Of a stretch of 64,000 nucleotides of DNA, positions 25,228 to 38,249 are shown piece by piece. The notes beneath the pieces are model-generated. The model had not been told where the DNA came from. It did no database searches and saw nothing but the letters and a program-made list of their open reading frames with translations. Origin of the DNA: Epinephelus fuscoguttatus (Eukaryota > Chordata > Actinopteri > Perciformes > Serranidae); contig NC_064753.1 of the NCBI RefSeq assembly GCF_011397635.1, positions 25,258,322 to 25,322,321 of the forward strand. The letters are read 5' to 3'. Numbering within the stretch: position 1 is the first letter of the stretch; each line of letters begins with the position of its first letter. The translations under genes were made by a program, and so were the position numbers.

Positions 25228-25315
25228 TTCTCTAACAGGCGGTCCAGGAATTTGAACCGCTGACCCTCTGGTCACAAGGTCACTTCTGCAACCATTTGGC
25301 TACTGTCCTCCACAA
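25228..25315 (-). mobile_element. tRNA-derived SINE head
   Basis: On the minus strand it reads GGAGGACAGTAGCCAAATGG (A-box-like TAGCCAAATGG), and then GGGTCAGCGGTTCAAATTCC (B-box-like GGTTCAAATTCC). The first and last seven bases cannot pair as an acceptor stem, so it is a SINE rather than a working tRNA gene. Confidence 0.6.
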
Positions 25316-25587
25316 ATGTTTATATTCTGCTGTTTGCACTTTTGTCCTCGATGTCTGGTTAAAGTATTTTGTTGCATGGTGAACCCACACAACTCAAAAA
25401 GAAGTTTACAATCCCAGAGTATAACTGTACATTTACTGTGTGTTTATTAAGTCTGCCATAAATTTGATAAAAATTAATGGTTTTGGGTTCTCAGTGCTGA
25501 TGTGTTTGACTGTCTGCTGTGTTATCTGACCTTAGTGGGGTGACTCAACATCCCAAATCATCTCCACACACTCTCCCTCTCAGCCAC

Positions 25588-25620
<33 letters not shown>
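25588..25620 (+). repeat. (AC)n microsatellite
   Basis: Uninterrupted AC dinucleotides. Confidence 0.95.
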
Positions 25621-25625
<5 letters not shown>

Positions 25626-25726
25626 CTGCAGTGTGAGTGACATATTTATCTTTAGAGGAAAGGAGGAGGGAGAACAGGGCAAGATACGCGCCTAAAAACA
25701 GACACCAGGCAGGTAGTCATAGATAA

Positions 25727-25728
<2 letters not shown>

Positions 25729-25775
<47 letters not shown>
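25729..25775 (+). repeat. (TG)n microsatellite
   Basis: Uninterrupted TG dinucleotides. Confidence 0.95.
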
Positions 25776-26021
25776 GGCATCAGTATGTGAGACATGCTGA
25801 GCCACACGGATCATGTAGATCAGCAGTTGAGCCAAAATCTGTAAATGGGCAGTTTAATAGACACAGTTGGAAGACCTAAAACAGAATGGACAATCTGCGC
25901 TCTGCGTCGTCAAGGAAACACAGTCATTTGGTCATTCTTGTCTAGACCTGATAATCTGTAGACCTTAATATCTGGTGAGAAGGAGACACATTTTCCAACC
26001 CTAGTCATCCTCTGCTATCTG

Positions 26022-26024
<3 letters not shown>

Positions 26025-26076
<52 letters not shown>
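26025..26076 (+). repeat. (GT)n microsatellite
   Basis: About 26 GT units. Confidence 0.95.
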
Positions 26077-26077
<1 letters not shown>

Positions 26078-26232
26078 GTTGCAGAGAGGCTCTTTCCCAG
26101 ACCAGTGATAAGTGTCACCTCAGTGGGGGCTTTGACACCTGGGCTGGTGTAAAGAGGGGGGTGGGAGGACGTGAGAAATCTGGGGTTCACACCTCATTGA
26201 CAGTAGGAGATGATCCTGTAACTAACCTCCTA

Positions 26233-26233
<1 letters not shown>

Positions 26234-26270
<37 letters not shown>
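26234..26270 (+). repeat. (AC)n microsatellite
   Basis: About 18 AC units; the fourth such array within 700 bp. Confidence 0.95.
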
Positions 26271-26272
<2 letters not shown>

Positions 26273-26884
26273 ATACCAGAAATCCTTGGTGCATAGTAAA
26301 GGGTCATACCTGCAGCTTTGCAGAGAAGTTTCAGCCCATTTATGTTGATTTAATGACTGCTGACCATTTTCCAGATTTCATTGTATATCTTCTGATTTGC
26401 AGCATTTAGTTTCCACTGACTGATGATACATTCAATCCACTTTATTGCATTTTACCCTCATTGTATTTCCATAGAAATGCAGTTGTGGGTTTTGAAGCAT
26501 TCCTAAATTCCAACAACTGTAATCTGCACAGTGCCAAAGAGTGTTGTCACAAGCTATGTTGTTAATAAATCAAACGTCTAGGACAAATAAAACAAACATT
26601 ACTCATGTTTTATATTTTGGTTTTGAAGGATAGTGTAAATTTGATCCTTTCATGAACTCAAAAGATTGCTGCTTGACTGTACGATCATCCATTTCAGATG
26701 TCAGTGAGTCCTTGGACGCACCAACAAAGAAAACATCCCTGCTTGCAACTGCATCACCACGCCAAGATAGTGTGAGTTGTTTAGAAATAAATGAATAAAA
26801 ATGAATAAACAGGATGAAATACTCTCTGTGACTGGTTTCAAACAGAGTTTAAATACCTTAAATTGAAGGAAAACTAACGGCTTC

Positions 26885-26965
26885 CTCGAAGTTGAGACAA
26901 TTTTATTTGTACAGCACATTTCATACACAGGTGAATTCAATGTGCTTGACAGTGCAGCGTAGAAA
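26885..26965 (-). mobile_element. LINE/SINE 3' tail fragment
   Basis: The plus strand reads GACAATTTTATTTGTACAGC, then AGGTGAATTCAATGTGCTTG. On the minus strand this is a typical fish retroelement tail ending in a poly-A-like AATAAAATTG. It could belong to the LINE fragment at 27551-28000. Confidence 0.5.
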
Positions 26966-27550
26966 ACATAAGTGTGTGATTATATATATATTATATATAT
27001 ATAAGTCTAGTGTGTGATTATACACTGCATTCCAGCATCCTGCAAACAAAAGAGGCATGATGGGCATGACGTAACACAACAGTGCCAGCCTCTAGTGTGA
27101 CATATAACATACATGTCGACAGCGCTTTATAAACAATAACATGGCATAACATGTCAATCGCAATCATTTACCTGCTCTGTTATGTGGCGGCTGATCTTGT
27201 CCTCTGCTCGGAGAATACAAAGCTCCCGAATCTCATTGTTTTCCCGATTTGTGGACATTTACAGTCGCCGTTCTTCTTCTTTGAGTTAGACGCTAACTGC
27301 TAACAACTGCTTTATAAATCTCCCGCGGTGGGTCGCCAAGATAATATGTAATCACAACATCACACCTGTTCCTCACAGACGTTGTGTCAGTTACTTCCTC
27401 TGTTACAGGCTTAGAGGTGACACAACTCTGTCCCCTCTTTCTGCAACCGTACCTTAGATACAGAACGGCGAGGCAGCATATTGGTATGATATTCCTGCCT
27501 TGAATAGGCAGTGTAAAAGTAGTTATAGACTCACACAAACACTAACTAAC

Positions 27551-28000
27551 TTAAAGCAATGTTTTGAGACTGCTTTTAGGAGACGATACAGTTGCAGCAG
27601 ATCTCAGGTTGTCAGGCAGTTTGTTCCAGAGGATAGCACCATCATGACTAAATGCACCTTCATCTGATTTAGTTTTAGTCTGAGGTACCTTCGGGAGACA
27701 CGTTTGATGATCTGAGGAATCTGGTTGGGCTACAGCTACTGAGCAGGTCAGATATATATTTAGGAGCCATACCATTTAGGGCCTTGTAAACAAGCAGTAA
27801 TACTTTGAAATCAATTCTGGTCTGTATCGGCAGCCAGTGGAGTGTTTTCTATACAGGTGTAACATGTTCTATGTCATTAATTCCAGTTAGCACCCTCACT
27901 GGGATACTCTGAATGGGCCTATTGTCTTTTTGGGAGGTTCAGCAAAAAGGGCATTATGGTAATCTAATCTGCTGGAGATGAATACTTAATTTTTCAGAGT
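27551..28000 (-). mobile_element. LINE fragment with decayed reverse-transcriptase C-terminus
   Basis: On the minus strand a frame reads EGAFSHDGAILWNKLPDNLR followed by SAATVSSPKSSLKTLL, the C-terminal signature of L2/CR1-type reverse transcriptases. Further upstream, FQSITACLQGPKWYGS resembles the family's FKxLLLVYKALNGLAP segment. Several stops and frameshifts make it inactive. Confidence 0.7.
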
Positions 28001-28143
28001 CAGACAGGAGCAGGAAGCTCCTGAGTCCGTAGATGTTTTTAAAATGGTAGGAAGCTGTCTTGGTAATGGTGGTGATGGGATGCTGGTTCAGTTCAGATTA
28101 ACATTAATAGTAACACCCAGGGTTCTGACATGTTCACTGTGCT

Positions 28144-28775
28144 TAAAGGCCCAGACTCACCCAACTGATGTGGAGAGCTAGCGGTGATGAGAGCCCCATT
28201 TTGTCATCTCTTGTCGCCGTGTTTTTGGCCAAAAAGTTGCACAGGAACACCACAAACCAACGGTCAACAAGCGTGTATGTTTCCCTCTATACCAGCAAAC
28301 AGCAGTCATCTGTAAACATCATTTAAAAGGGGAAGCCAGAAGACCGTCTTGATGCTAGTTAGCCAGTTAGCACATGAACAACATAATCAAATGTTGAAAG
28401 AACAGAGCATATTTACCATGTGCCAGTGGACAATAACACAAACCATCAGGAGACATTTCTGCTAAAGAGCTCAGTGGCTAAGAAAAGTAATCTCACCTTG
28501 TGTAACAAGTTTATTTTTGTCTCATTCCCTCTTGACTTTAGCTCTTTGTTTACTTTCCTCACTTCTGTTTTTCTTCTCATGTGCTGAGCTAAACTCTCAA
28601 TCAGAGTGATTTCATATTCTGACGAGCTCCGCTGTGCGGATGCCAATAAAACATGCTGAATTGGCAGAAAAAAGTCCAACTAGCACTGACAAGGGCCAAC
28701 GAGAGTGGCAGACGTTCACCAGCGGCCCAACTTTGACCGACAGCTAACTGTCAGCTTAGACTGTCAGGGCCTTTG
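28144..28775. mobile_element. DNA element with AAAGGCCCAGACTCACC ends, copy 1
   Basis: The left end is TAAAGGCCCAGACTCACC and the right end is CTGTCAGGGCCTTT, roughly inverted. The subterminal TTGGCCAAAAAGTTGCAC is shared with the inverted copy at 44437-44760. No coding capacity is evident. Confidence 0.6.
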
Positions 28776-28860
28776 GAGAAAATTATGATAATATGGATAC
28801 AATCTTCTGCATTTGTACTTCTGGACCTACTCTCAGAGTTTCAGTTTTGTCTTTGTTAAG

Positions 28861-28864
<4 letters not shown>

Positions 28865-28893
<29 letters not shown>
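28865..28893 (+). repeat. Poly-A run
   Basis: About 29 consecutive A. It could be the fossil tail of a retroelement, but no body is recognisable upstream. Confidence 0.9.
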
Positions 28894-28896
<3 letters not shown>

Positions 28897-29400
28897 AGAC
28901 ATCCAGTGGTTCATGTCATCTATGCATCTAACAAGCTCATTTGAGGCAGGAAATCAGTCTGCAACTCATGGTATGTTTTGGAAAATGGTTGCCTCTCATG
29001 TAAATTACATGACAAAACCACAGGAATGATCCTTCCACTATCATGACAGACATTATTTTGTCAAACTGGATTCCTGCTGTGGAAATTAGACCTTTTCTCA
29101 GAAACATGCCGACATGTTAAATGGTTATTTTTACAGTGAAATGTGCACTGATTTTTAATGGAGCAGTTTACTGTCACATTGTTTCCCGCGGTTTGAGACA
29201 TCTTTCCTGTCCAATGAGGAAAATGTGTGTGGTTAATTCATACACGTTCCCACTGAGACAGCTAAGGGCAGCATCAGAATAGGCTATTATACTGTAGGCA
29301 CCAGTTTAGAGGAGGCAATGTGTATGTTCTTTAGGTTCTCTAAAGCTAAAAGCTCCATAGTGCCAGTGTGCCGATCCTGTAAACTCTTGCTGCCTCTCTC

Positions 29401-29431
29401 ACGCACGCACGCACACACACACACACACACA
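29401..29431 (+). repeat. (ACGC)/(AC)n microsatellite
   Basis: ACGC units pass into AC units. Confidence 0.85.
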
Positions 29432-32400
29432 GACATCCTGTTCCTTTTGACGGATACATGCTAAAGACAGACCGGGACTCATTTGTACTATTTAAGGCTT
29501 CTGTGAGAGTTTTTTCTTCCTTTCTTGTGCCTTGCTCAGCATCATCTTCTGGGTGTGCACACAGAGTGCTGTTTTCCCTCTCTAATTTAATTTAAATCTC
29601 TTCACCTCACACACAGTTTCTCTCTTGCACACATAATGACGAATAAAGATAGAAGAAGGTAGAGATACAGGCAGATAAATCTGAAAATGTTGTTGACATG
29701 TGAACAAAACCTGCTCCTTCATGAGTATTTTCAGGTCATATTTGAAAAGTTTGAGGTCAGACACAGCTCCGTTACTTTTGTACACTCCGTCACCTCCCAT
29801 TCTCAATCATCACCTATATCATGTCAGTACAGCCGAACTAACAGAATACTTTAAAAACTTTTAAATGTACTTTTTTATGACATCGAATGAGTGATTAGAT
29901 CAAATGCAAGCAGTTCAGCAAGGCAAACAGTAATTTCTGCATTTTTGTACTGAAACTGATTAAATTATTATTTTAGCCTTGCAAAGCCTTCTGGCAAATT
30001 GAATACAGACCAATGCTGTGTGTCTGGGTATACTGACATTCGAATAGCAGAAAGAGTTCAAGGAAATATGAAGCACTTTGGTGTGTGAAAACCAGCATCT
30101 ACAGTAAATGTAGTGACCAAAATGATGCATTTTCAAAATGCTTGGTTTGGACACAGTCACAGAGGATCACTGCGTGACAGGACACAGGGAGGGTGGTCGA
30201 TTGTGTGTCTGTGTTTGTCAATCTCATGTTAAAGGGAAGTGTCTGTGCTTATCAAAGAGCTTGATGAGGTGACATGTACCTGCTGAAGAGCTATCAGCTT
30301 TTTTACTGTGCCGTTTCCCCCAACCACTGGGTGTGTGTGTGTGTGTGGTGTGTGTTAGCGTGGGAGTTGGGGGCAGTTGCAAAACCCTGCGGAGATATGT
30401 TCTGTATTAAAACACTTATTTGGAAACATCTGTTGTCACACCATCACCGGGAAATAATCTGCAGTGTCATGTATTTCTGGTTTCTTCCATAAAGTTAAAC
30501 GAATCAGAGTGTCTACTCCCAGTATGGCTGGAGCCTCTTAACCTTGCATAGATGTCATTACTTAAACCTGGAATATAAGTATAAAGTATAAAGTGTGTCA
30601 AAGTATTGCAGTGCTGCTCATTTACCTACCTCATTTCCTCTGCATGGTTCAACTCGACTTGACTTACCTCAGTTTTGGCACTTTTCTGTCTGCAGGCTCA
30701 TTTCATCAGTGTGAATTCTTTGACACACAATGCTGTCTCTACATTCCCCCAAAGATATTCTCCCATGTGCCCAGTCGGAAAAAGATGACCTGGCAGCACC
30801 TGGGGTGCACCTCCTCACCAGTGAAATGTCGACATCCTCTCCCTCTTCTCTTATTTTCTTTCACTGTGATCAAAGAGTTTCCAGTCAGGCATTTACAGCC
30901 ATGACATGTGATTTACACAGAGGAAGACGCCACCGTGGTGTGACAGACTTTAATAGGTCTGTTAAATTGCTTCTTATCCATTTTTTTCACAGACAATGAT
31001 GCATGTCCTGATGTTGAAAGCAATTGTGATGACTAATTAAGGTATGCATGTCATGTTTTGTGGCTTGTATTACTGAGCACTGTGCTCACTTTAAAATCCA
31101 GCTGGCTTGAATTTCTGCCAGGTGGACTGACTGGCAACATGAAATAGACAATGGATAATTAACAAAAGCATTTTAAACAGTCTTTGAATATATTAGACAT
31201 AAGAAACAGACAGCAGAATTGTGCCGTAAGCTAAACCAAGAAGTGCACACTCTTTACTGAAACCACCTGTTGCTCACAGTGTGGCACAAACAGGATGAAA
31301 ACTATGCTGCTGTACATCGTTGTTGCAAATACTGTAAATTTAAAAGTCACCAGCAGAGCGAACAGCTAAATAAATAATTACAAGATGATAGAATATCTAA
31401 CAGTCCTTTGCCACTTGTTAAAGAAGATGCACTGTCGACAAGCTGCAGATCAAAGCAGATTTCTGAAGTAATCATCCCAAGCAGCCCTGCATTGAGCTCT
31501 GGGATTTCCCTGTTATCCCGACCTTTGACCATGACCCCCTATACCCACCTCCCGAACCTGCCTGCTTGTTAACCTAGCCGTCATGCATGTGACCTAACAG
31601 CACTTCAGAGGAAGTCCCAGCACAGAGTCATCTGTGGAGGGTTAAACCGTTACAGGGTGAGAGAGACAGAGAGGACGATGTGAATGAAAACGAGGGAGTG
31701 GAAGAAGAAGAAGAAGTCAAAGTGTCATGATTCATGCATTAACACAGTAATGCCATTGAGAAGTGGAACAGGCACGATAGTTTCCAACAGCGGGTGGGGT
31801 TGTTTGAGGGGCAGGGAGTTAAAGGGAGAATCTGTAGAGGTGCTGCTGTTCCTCTGATCTTGTAGGGCTCAGAAAAATATAACTGAATATAACGATACTG
31901 CAGTATATAATGAATAATTCTAATGCTAATAAATAAAATTCAATACTGAAAACATTCATCAACACAGTGTTTGCATAATTCATCAATAATATCACCTTAA
32001 CTGAAATTTTCACATTTATTAGATCTGGAGCAACATCATCATCCCTTAGGAGTTATGTTTCTGTCGACCTGGCCAATGTAAGACCAGCATTCAGTCTTGT
32101 TAATGTCTTTACCAACTCCTGTGGGAAATATCTGTCTCTTTAGCTGCTAAATGCTCCACTGTATTCACCAGCTGGTCTTTAACTGTGCCTGTCTGCTGTC
32201 TGGCGCTGATTAGTTAGTATACAGTTGAGTTTTTAGAGCTTTTGTGCTGAAAACAGCTGCCAAAATTAATGCTATGAGAGCGGAGAGAATGAAGCAAAAC
32301 ATTAAAGCTGCAGCCCACAAAACCAAAGGCGCTTGAGGAGCTGATTAGAGCTGCTGAGAGCCAACTGATAACTTTCTGTGGAACCCGTTTCCTACCAAAA

Positions 32401-32990
32401 CTGCTATACGGTTAATGTAAATAAAATGTGTTTGGTGTTACGTTACAGATTTATTTTTCCACCACTGTCGACAGAACTAGTGGGTATACCCACTACACTC
32501 ACATACTCCCTCACATAGGCAATATTGTGGATTACACAATAGCAAAACCCACAGATATCCATGAAGATGACTGTCTCACAGTAAGCGACAAAACAATGGA
32601 TGTTTTTTTTTCATCATTAGGAAGAACACAAATAGCTGCAGATGGAAGCAGTCAGTGTGTCAACACATGCTGCACGCACACTGTGGCCCGCTGTTTAAAG
32701 ATCCCTTCCACTCAAAAATGTGTTTTTCTTGTGTTTATGTCTCCTAAAATGTCTGACCTTGACTGACTTTTATCTGTTCAAAGTTTGACACTAGAGAGGT
32801 GTTTTCATATTCCTCAACTGAAGGGGTGATGTCTGCGCACTTCCCTAAAATCTGAGATTCAAACGTACACCGGGCAGCTAGATTAGGTATGTCACTAATA
32901 CGGAAGACAATCGCTGTCTAATACAATAAACACACAGGCCTAGCAAAAGAAAATCTGAACAGGCTTGTCAGTGCAGACAGCAGAGTTAGC
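29432..32990. other. Intergenic, no gene seen
   Basis: I see no spliced coding signature, RNA gene or clear transposon end here. Short simple tracts occur, such as the GT run at 30330 and GAA repeats at 31700-31716. Confidence 0.5.
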
Positions 32991-32999
32991 ATTAGCTTA

Positions 33000-33590
33000 G
33001 CGAAAGTTTTGACACCAAACATGGCAGAATGTGCTGTTTTTGGATGTAAACCGGAGCATCCTTCCAATATCTATCAAAAACCCCATTGTTGCAGATGTTA
33101 TTGTATGTTTCACAACTGACCAACATGATCTCATCCCTACTTGTCGTGTTTTGCCGCCAGGGCAGAAGCCCCCACGTTACTTAAATGACGCCAGTGGCAG
33201 CCTTTTGCATTGCAGAAGGGGATGACGGTAAAAAGTGGTTGGTGGTTAGATTCAGGCAAAAACTACTTGGTTATGGTTAGTAAAGATCATCTTTGAGTGG
33301 CACAAATGTCATGACAGATGTAGTTTGTTGGGCTCAAACACTGGTCTCCTGGGTCAAAGTCCTTCCTGGACTCATCCACTCCCCAACCAACCTGAGCAGA
33401 CGTCAAGCTTTTTCAACTGGGTTTACGCTGGAGTTGGTGGAAAGCCCAGTGTGTCTCACAGAGACGCTAAACGGTGCTCCTGGCGTCACTATAATGACAC
33501 CGCGAGCACTGCCCAAGAGACTTATATTGATGCTCTGGGAGTGAGACCAGGCCACATTAACGCTGTGTAAGCAACTGCTGGTTAGCCAAC
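33000..33590 (+). mobile_element. Repeat with GGTTATGGTTAGTAAAGATC body, including a decayed zinc-finger-like start
   Basis: 33240-33370 carries CAGGCAAAAACTACTTGGTT and ACTGGTCTCCTGGGTCAAAG, a body I recall from fish repeats. It ends near GGGAGTGAGACCAGGC. The same style of sequence is at about 45940-46290. Just before it, at about 33020, an ATG opens MAECAVFGCKPEHPSN, reminiscent of a Cys-rich finger start; it is decayed and unassigned. Confidence 0.45.
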
Positions 33591-34739
33591 AACCTAATAT
33601 GACAACAAACAACACAAACTAATAAAAGATACTAACTACACTTCTGATACGTCTGCTGGTCACCAATTTCCATGCACCACATCATCTGAGTCTGACTGAG
33701 GCTCAAACATGTCTGGATGAATCTTTCTGATCTCTCTAACGCTAATGTTAGGCGTCTTAAAGCACACTGCTCTTTCACTGGTTGATCTAGTGCAACCAGC
33801 AGTGGCTGGCGGGGCACGAGTCCAGATCCAGAATTTCTCAAGGAGGAAGTAAGAGTAATTTTGCTTCCAGTTTTGTTTAAACTATTATGTGGGACATCCA
33901 AGTTAAACAAAATATTAATCATACCAGAGTATTTTTTACAAATGTGTCTGGAGGAATTTCACAAGAATGGCTGCTAAAATTAAATGTGTGTAAAGAATGA
34001 GGACTGTGCGCTTGTGTGTGTGCAGCGTTTGAGTGTCATAACATGTGTGTCTCAGACCTTGTGAGTTTTTGTGGATGTTAAACCAACAGTATACTAACAG
34101 ACAGACAGACAGGTACACAGACAAAATTCCTTTCGTGACCCAGTGGAGAATGAATTATCCGAACCTCTTTGCTCTGAGCAGAACTAAAGAATTATATTTA
34201 TAGTTGTAGGGATGAAGGATAGATGTGTCCGCATAGTTGTCAGAGAGGTACAACTGCACTAAATTCCACAAAAAACCCACATGGATCTGCTTAATAGAGA
34301 CAGAAGAAAAGAAAGTGGAAAGAAGATGATGAGCAAGGAGAGAAAGTGGTGAGACTGATCTCAGAAAAGAGAAAACAAACGAGAAGACATCAAGAGAAAA
34401 GGACCAAAAGAAACAGAAAGTAGTCTGAGGATAGAGAGTCTGCAGCTAAAACGCTCACAAACACAAACAACCAGATGTGCCACACAGCTCTAGTTTGCAT
34501 GCTTACATACTGAATGCAGGGAGGCATCTTGGTTAACCATAACTAGCTGATGACACTGTTGTACTGCCTGCTGAATAGTTTCTATGATTCAATTATTTTT
34601 GAACAATATCACACATCCCCTCATACACAAAGATGTATTGTGTCTGTCTGCTTGCATGTTTTCCAAGATAACTTTACAACTGCTGAATACAGAACCAAGA
34701 AACCAAAAGCAGAAGCTTCACACAAACGCGATTCCATTT

Positions 34740-35475
34740 AAAGGAGAACTTCACCAATTTTACACGTCAAAATGTTTACAGGTGTTGGGAGGACTAATGC
34801 ATATGTGAACTACATCAAAAGGATACTTCTAACATCACCCAGGAGGCAGAGCAGGTTTTGCTCCAGACCCTTGTCATCTCACGGCTTGACTACTGCAACC
34901 TTCCTGGTGTGTCTGCATGTGCCATCCGACCTCTGCAGTTCACCCAGAAAGTAGCAACGCGGCTGGTCCTTTATCCAAGTTTACCCACACTACCCTGCTC
35001 TGCTGCATCCTGCACTGGCTCCTGGTGGCTACTTGAATCTGATTCAAGACACTGGCACTTGCTTATCGTGCTGTGAACTGCTCAGGCCTGCCCTACATTC
35101 AGGATATTGTTGAACCATACACACCAGCTTGTCCACTACGCTCTGTTGCTGCTAGTCTTTGCTGCCTTGGCTCCTAAATGGTGAAACAAACCCACTGAAA
35201 TCATGACAGCAGAAACCCTACACATGTTCCATCAAAGACTGATCATCATCTGCTCAGACTGTACCCTGTTCCATAAAAAAAATATGATTAGATTTTTTTT
35301 TTTTTTCCAAAATTCTCTTTCTTTAATTGTCTGTAAATTTAGCACTTAAATAGATCAGCATGTTTGACAAAGTCAATGTTGGCCTACTTGCTTAATTCTT
35401 GCATTTTTGTGGTTGCACCCACATGGCTGAATGCATGTACTGTAAGTCACTTTGGATAAAATGCAGAAAAAAACG
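34740..35475 (+). mobile_element. LINE 3' end (L2/CR1-like) with reverse-transcriptase remnant
   Basis: A frame reads LLQTLVISRLDYCNLPGVSA followed by CAIRPLQFTQKVATRLV, the hallmark SRLDYCN...A-RLV block of these reverse transcriptases. After frameshifts come AYRAVNCSGLPYIQ-like and LAPKW-stop-NKPTEI segments. The 3' end GTAAGTCACTTTGGATAAAA is the typical L2-like tail. It is dead. Confidence 0.75.
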
Positions 35476-35499
35476 GGGGAAAAGTTGTGCAGAGCCTTT

Positions 35500-35765
35500 T
35501 AGCGGCATTCACCAAAAACTTTCGGTATAGTACTTTTAGAACCAAAAGTAACCCCTACGAACACGTACCTAGACCCAAGATGCGTTTAGCATTTTGTTTG
35601 GTTGTTGGTACTCACTGTTCCATCCAGCTGTGTTTGTTCTTCACCGGTGATGCAGAGGGGAGTCTGCACCTCGTTTATCGTCCACACAACAGGGCTGCGC
35701 ACCTACATTTTCAGAACAAAAAAGAACAGGCTAGAGTGAGGGTCTCTCTTGATGGGATATTTAAA
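35500..35765 (+). mobile_element. Left part of the CTTTCGGTAT DNA element family
   Basis: It shares CACCAAAAACTTTCGGTATA, CCAAAAGTA, AGTCTGCACCTCGTTTATCG and GATGGGATATTTAAA with the complete copy at 53853-54820. The copy breaks off where the minisatellite begins. Confidence 0.7.
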
Positions 35766-36325
35766 AAAGACTGCAAGTTTTTAAAAAAGACAACATGTTT
35801 TTTTAAAAAAAAAGAACAATCGGAAAAAAGACTACAAGTTCAAAAAAGACTACAAGTTTGAAAAAAGGACTACAAGTTTTTTTAAAAAAAGTCTGCAAGT
35901 TTGAGAAAAGGACTAAAAGTGTTAATAAAAAGACAAGTTTAAAAAAGATTTCAAGTTTTTAAAAAAGACTAAGTTACACATTCGAAAAAAGACTACAAAT
36001 TTAAAAAATGACTGTACATTTTTAAAAAAAAGACCTACAAGTTTTTTTAAAAAGACTACAATTTTTAAAGACTACAAGTTTGAAAAAGGACTACAAGTTT
36101 GAAAAAAGACTACAATTTTTTAATAAGGACTACAAGTTTGAAAAAAGGACTAGCCTATGAGTTTGAAAAACATTTTTAATAAAGACTACAGGTTTAAAAA
36201 GAAGACTACAGGTTTGAAAAAAGACTACAAGTTTGGAAAAAAAGACTACAATTTAAAAAAAAAAAAAAAGACTAGGATGAGTTTGAAGAAAAAGTCACAA
36301 TTTTACAAGTTTAAAATTGTGACTG
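35765..36325 (+). repeat. Minisatellite of AAAAAAGACTACAAGTTTG units
   Basis: About 25-30 imperfect tandem units of roughly 18-22 bp, each with GACTACAAGTTT and an A-run of variable length. Variants include GACTGCAAG and GACTACAGG. Length differences sit mainly in the A- and T-runs, as slippage would produce. Confidence 0.9.
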
Positions 36326-37142
36326 TCTGCTTAGCCACCACTAAGTTAAAGTACTAAAAAAAAATTTTTTTGGTACCACTTTGTACAAGGCACATTTTAT
36401 AAAGAGCTCAGAATTTGTAAAAAATAAACAGATACATGAATTTTTATTCTGCAGCCCTTTCCTCAAATGTAGTTGGGTGAACTGTTGATTTGAGTAATCT
36501 TGCTGATGAATCAAAGAGATGCCTAAATGTTAACACAAGATTTATTCATAAAATTTTCACAACCTGGGAACCCCAAATTTGTTCGATCTAATGTCATATA
36601 ATTTATCTCTAAAGCTTCACACAAATACTGAATGAAGCTGACCAACTAAAGTCTTTCCTGCTGCATCCTTCAGGTCTATTTCATCCTCCAACTCACCCTC
36701 ACAGTCACAAATGAGACACATGGCTGTCAATCACATTGACTAAGACACACAGTCATTGAACATGTCTTTTGGATTTTAAGCATTACTTGTTTTACTCTGT
36801 TGTTCGTGCAGAACACTTTCAATTCAGTCTCATAAATCAGGATACAGTTGTCTCCCGTCTTGGGATGAGCATGGCTCTTCTCAGTGAAAGCAAATCAGCA
36901 TTAGCACTAATAACAACAAAAGTATTACTTATGGAAAATGTAACAGTATATTTAAGGCATGTCTGTTCGTGGAGACAGTGGTGAGAGACCAACAAAATGG
37001 GAAAGAATTTAGGTGGTTGACATTAAACCAAGATCATAATTTGGGCTCAAACACAAAACACCACAACATGGAATGAGTCTCAGCTGCCAAACAACTAGGA
37101 TGCTGCAGTTTGCCCCATACTGTTGTATTAGAGGGGGATCCC

Positions 37143-37172
37143 TGTGTGTGTGTGTGTGTGTGTGTGTGTACA
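37143..37172 (+). repeat. (TG)n microsatellite
   Basis: About 14 TG units. Confidence 0.9.
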
Positions 37173-37759
37173 CAAAAACTGATTGTTAACTTCAGATGTC
37201 TTCAGATGTCTGTACTCACACGGCCTTTATGTCTGCACAACATCTCTTGACAACATTAAAAATGAATTAAAGAGCCTGTGACTTCTAACAAGATGTACCC
37301 CAGCTTCATACTATTCAACCGTCCTCATCTTGATACATTAAACACCAAATACGCCCATCTTCTTATGTTCATCTGCTGAACTTCTGCGACACCCATCCAG
37401 CCTTCCACTTACCGCATGGTCTTACCATCCAGATGTGGGTCATAGTAGCAGCAGGCTGAGCATGGTGGCCCAGATGGCCTCCTCTTCAGCCACATTCTGC
37501 AGCTCTTTGTAGAGGATGCAGAGGAGTTCCCAGGCCAGATGGGATATGTAATCCCTCTAGCGTGTTCTGGGTCAGCCTCTCTTTCCACATGCATGGAATG
37601 CCTTAACATGGAGGCGTCCTACTCACAAGAATGATTCACCCCAACTGACCCTCTCTCTCTAACACCATATCTACACAGGGGACATTGCATAAGAAGTACA
37701 TTAGCAAATCTCAAGGCAATTGAATCGAATGCAAATGGACTTAGTTTTCTTAGTTTTTC

Positions 37760-37824
37760 TTAGTCCATTCAGAATGGACTTGCAACCCACTTTTGGACTG
37801 CGACCCACCAGTTGGGAACCACTG
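37760..37824 (-). mobile_element. Terminal fragment of the CAGTGGTTC hAT-like MITE
   Basis: On the minus strand it reads CCAGTGGTTCCCAACTGGTG, then CCAAAAGTGGGTTGCAAG, then CCATTCTGAATGGACT. This is the same order of motifs as the left end of the element at 60122-60430. Confidence 0.7.
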
Positions 37825-38249
37825 GCCTAAATCATAAAATGCTTTATCGTCTATTTAGCTCTAACTGGGACCATAATTTATAAAATGAAAACCACGCTGT
37901 GTTGAAGAAGACTTGAAACTAGTGACTGAGACATAAACTCATTAGAAAAACGTTCACTCAAGTAATAAATCAAGTGAGCGTACAATCAGACTTCATAGAG
38001 TGCTTGAAGGATGACGTTTTTCAGTTGGCTGACGCAGAAGTTAGCATTGCCCTGGTTCCCTCTGCAAAAAGTCAATGCCAATTTTTCAGTTGGATTTCAG
38101 ATTATTGCAGAAAATAAGCTCCATGGAAGCAAAAAAATATGATAGTTACATGTTTTGTTCAGAAAGATAATAATTAGCACCACTTTTATGATTTTTTATG
38201 AGTAAATGCAATCGCCAGAAGTAAAAAGCTAACGTTAGGCTACAAAGAA

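Noticed and set aside
25228..25315. Functional tRNA gene
   Set aside because: A and B box motifs are present, but the ends do not pair into an acceptor stem. A SINE explains it better.
26005..26409. Open frames of alternating Cys-Val or His-Thr, here and at 40680-41119, 45019-45300, 50815-51069 and 62290-62907
   Set aside because: They are translations of (CA)n/(GT)n microsatellites.
35765..36325. CRISPR-like repeat array
   Set aside because: Units are directly adjacent with only slippage variation and no unique spacers, and the context is a vertebrate genome.
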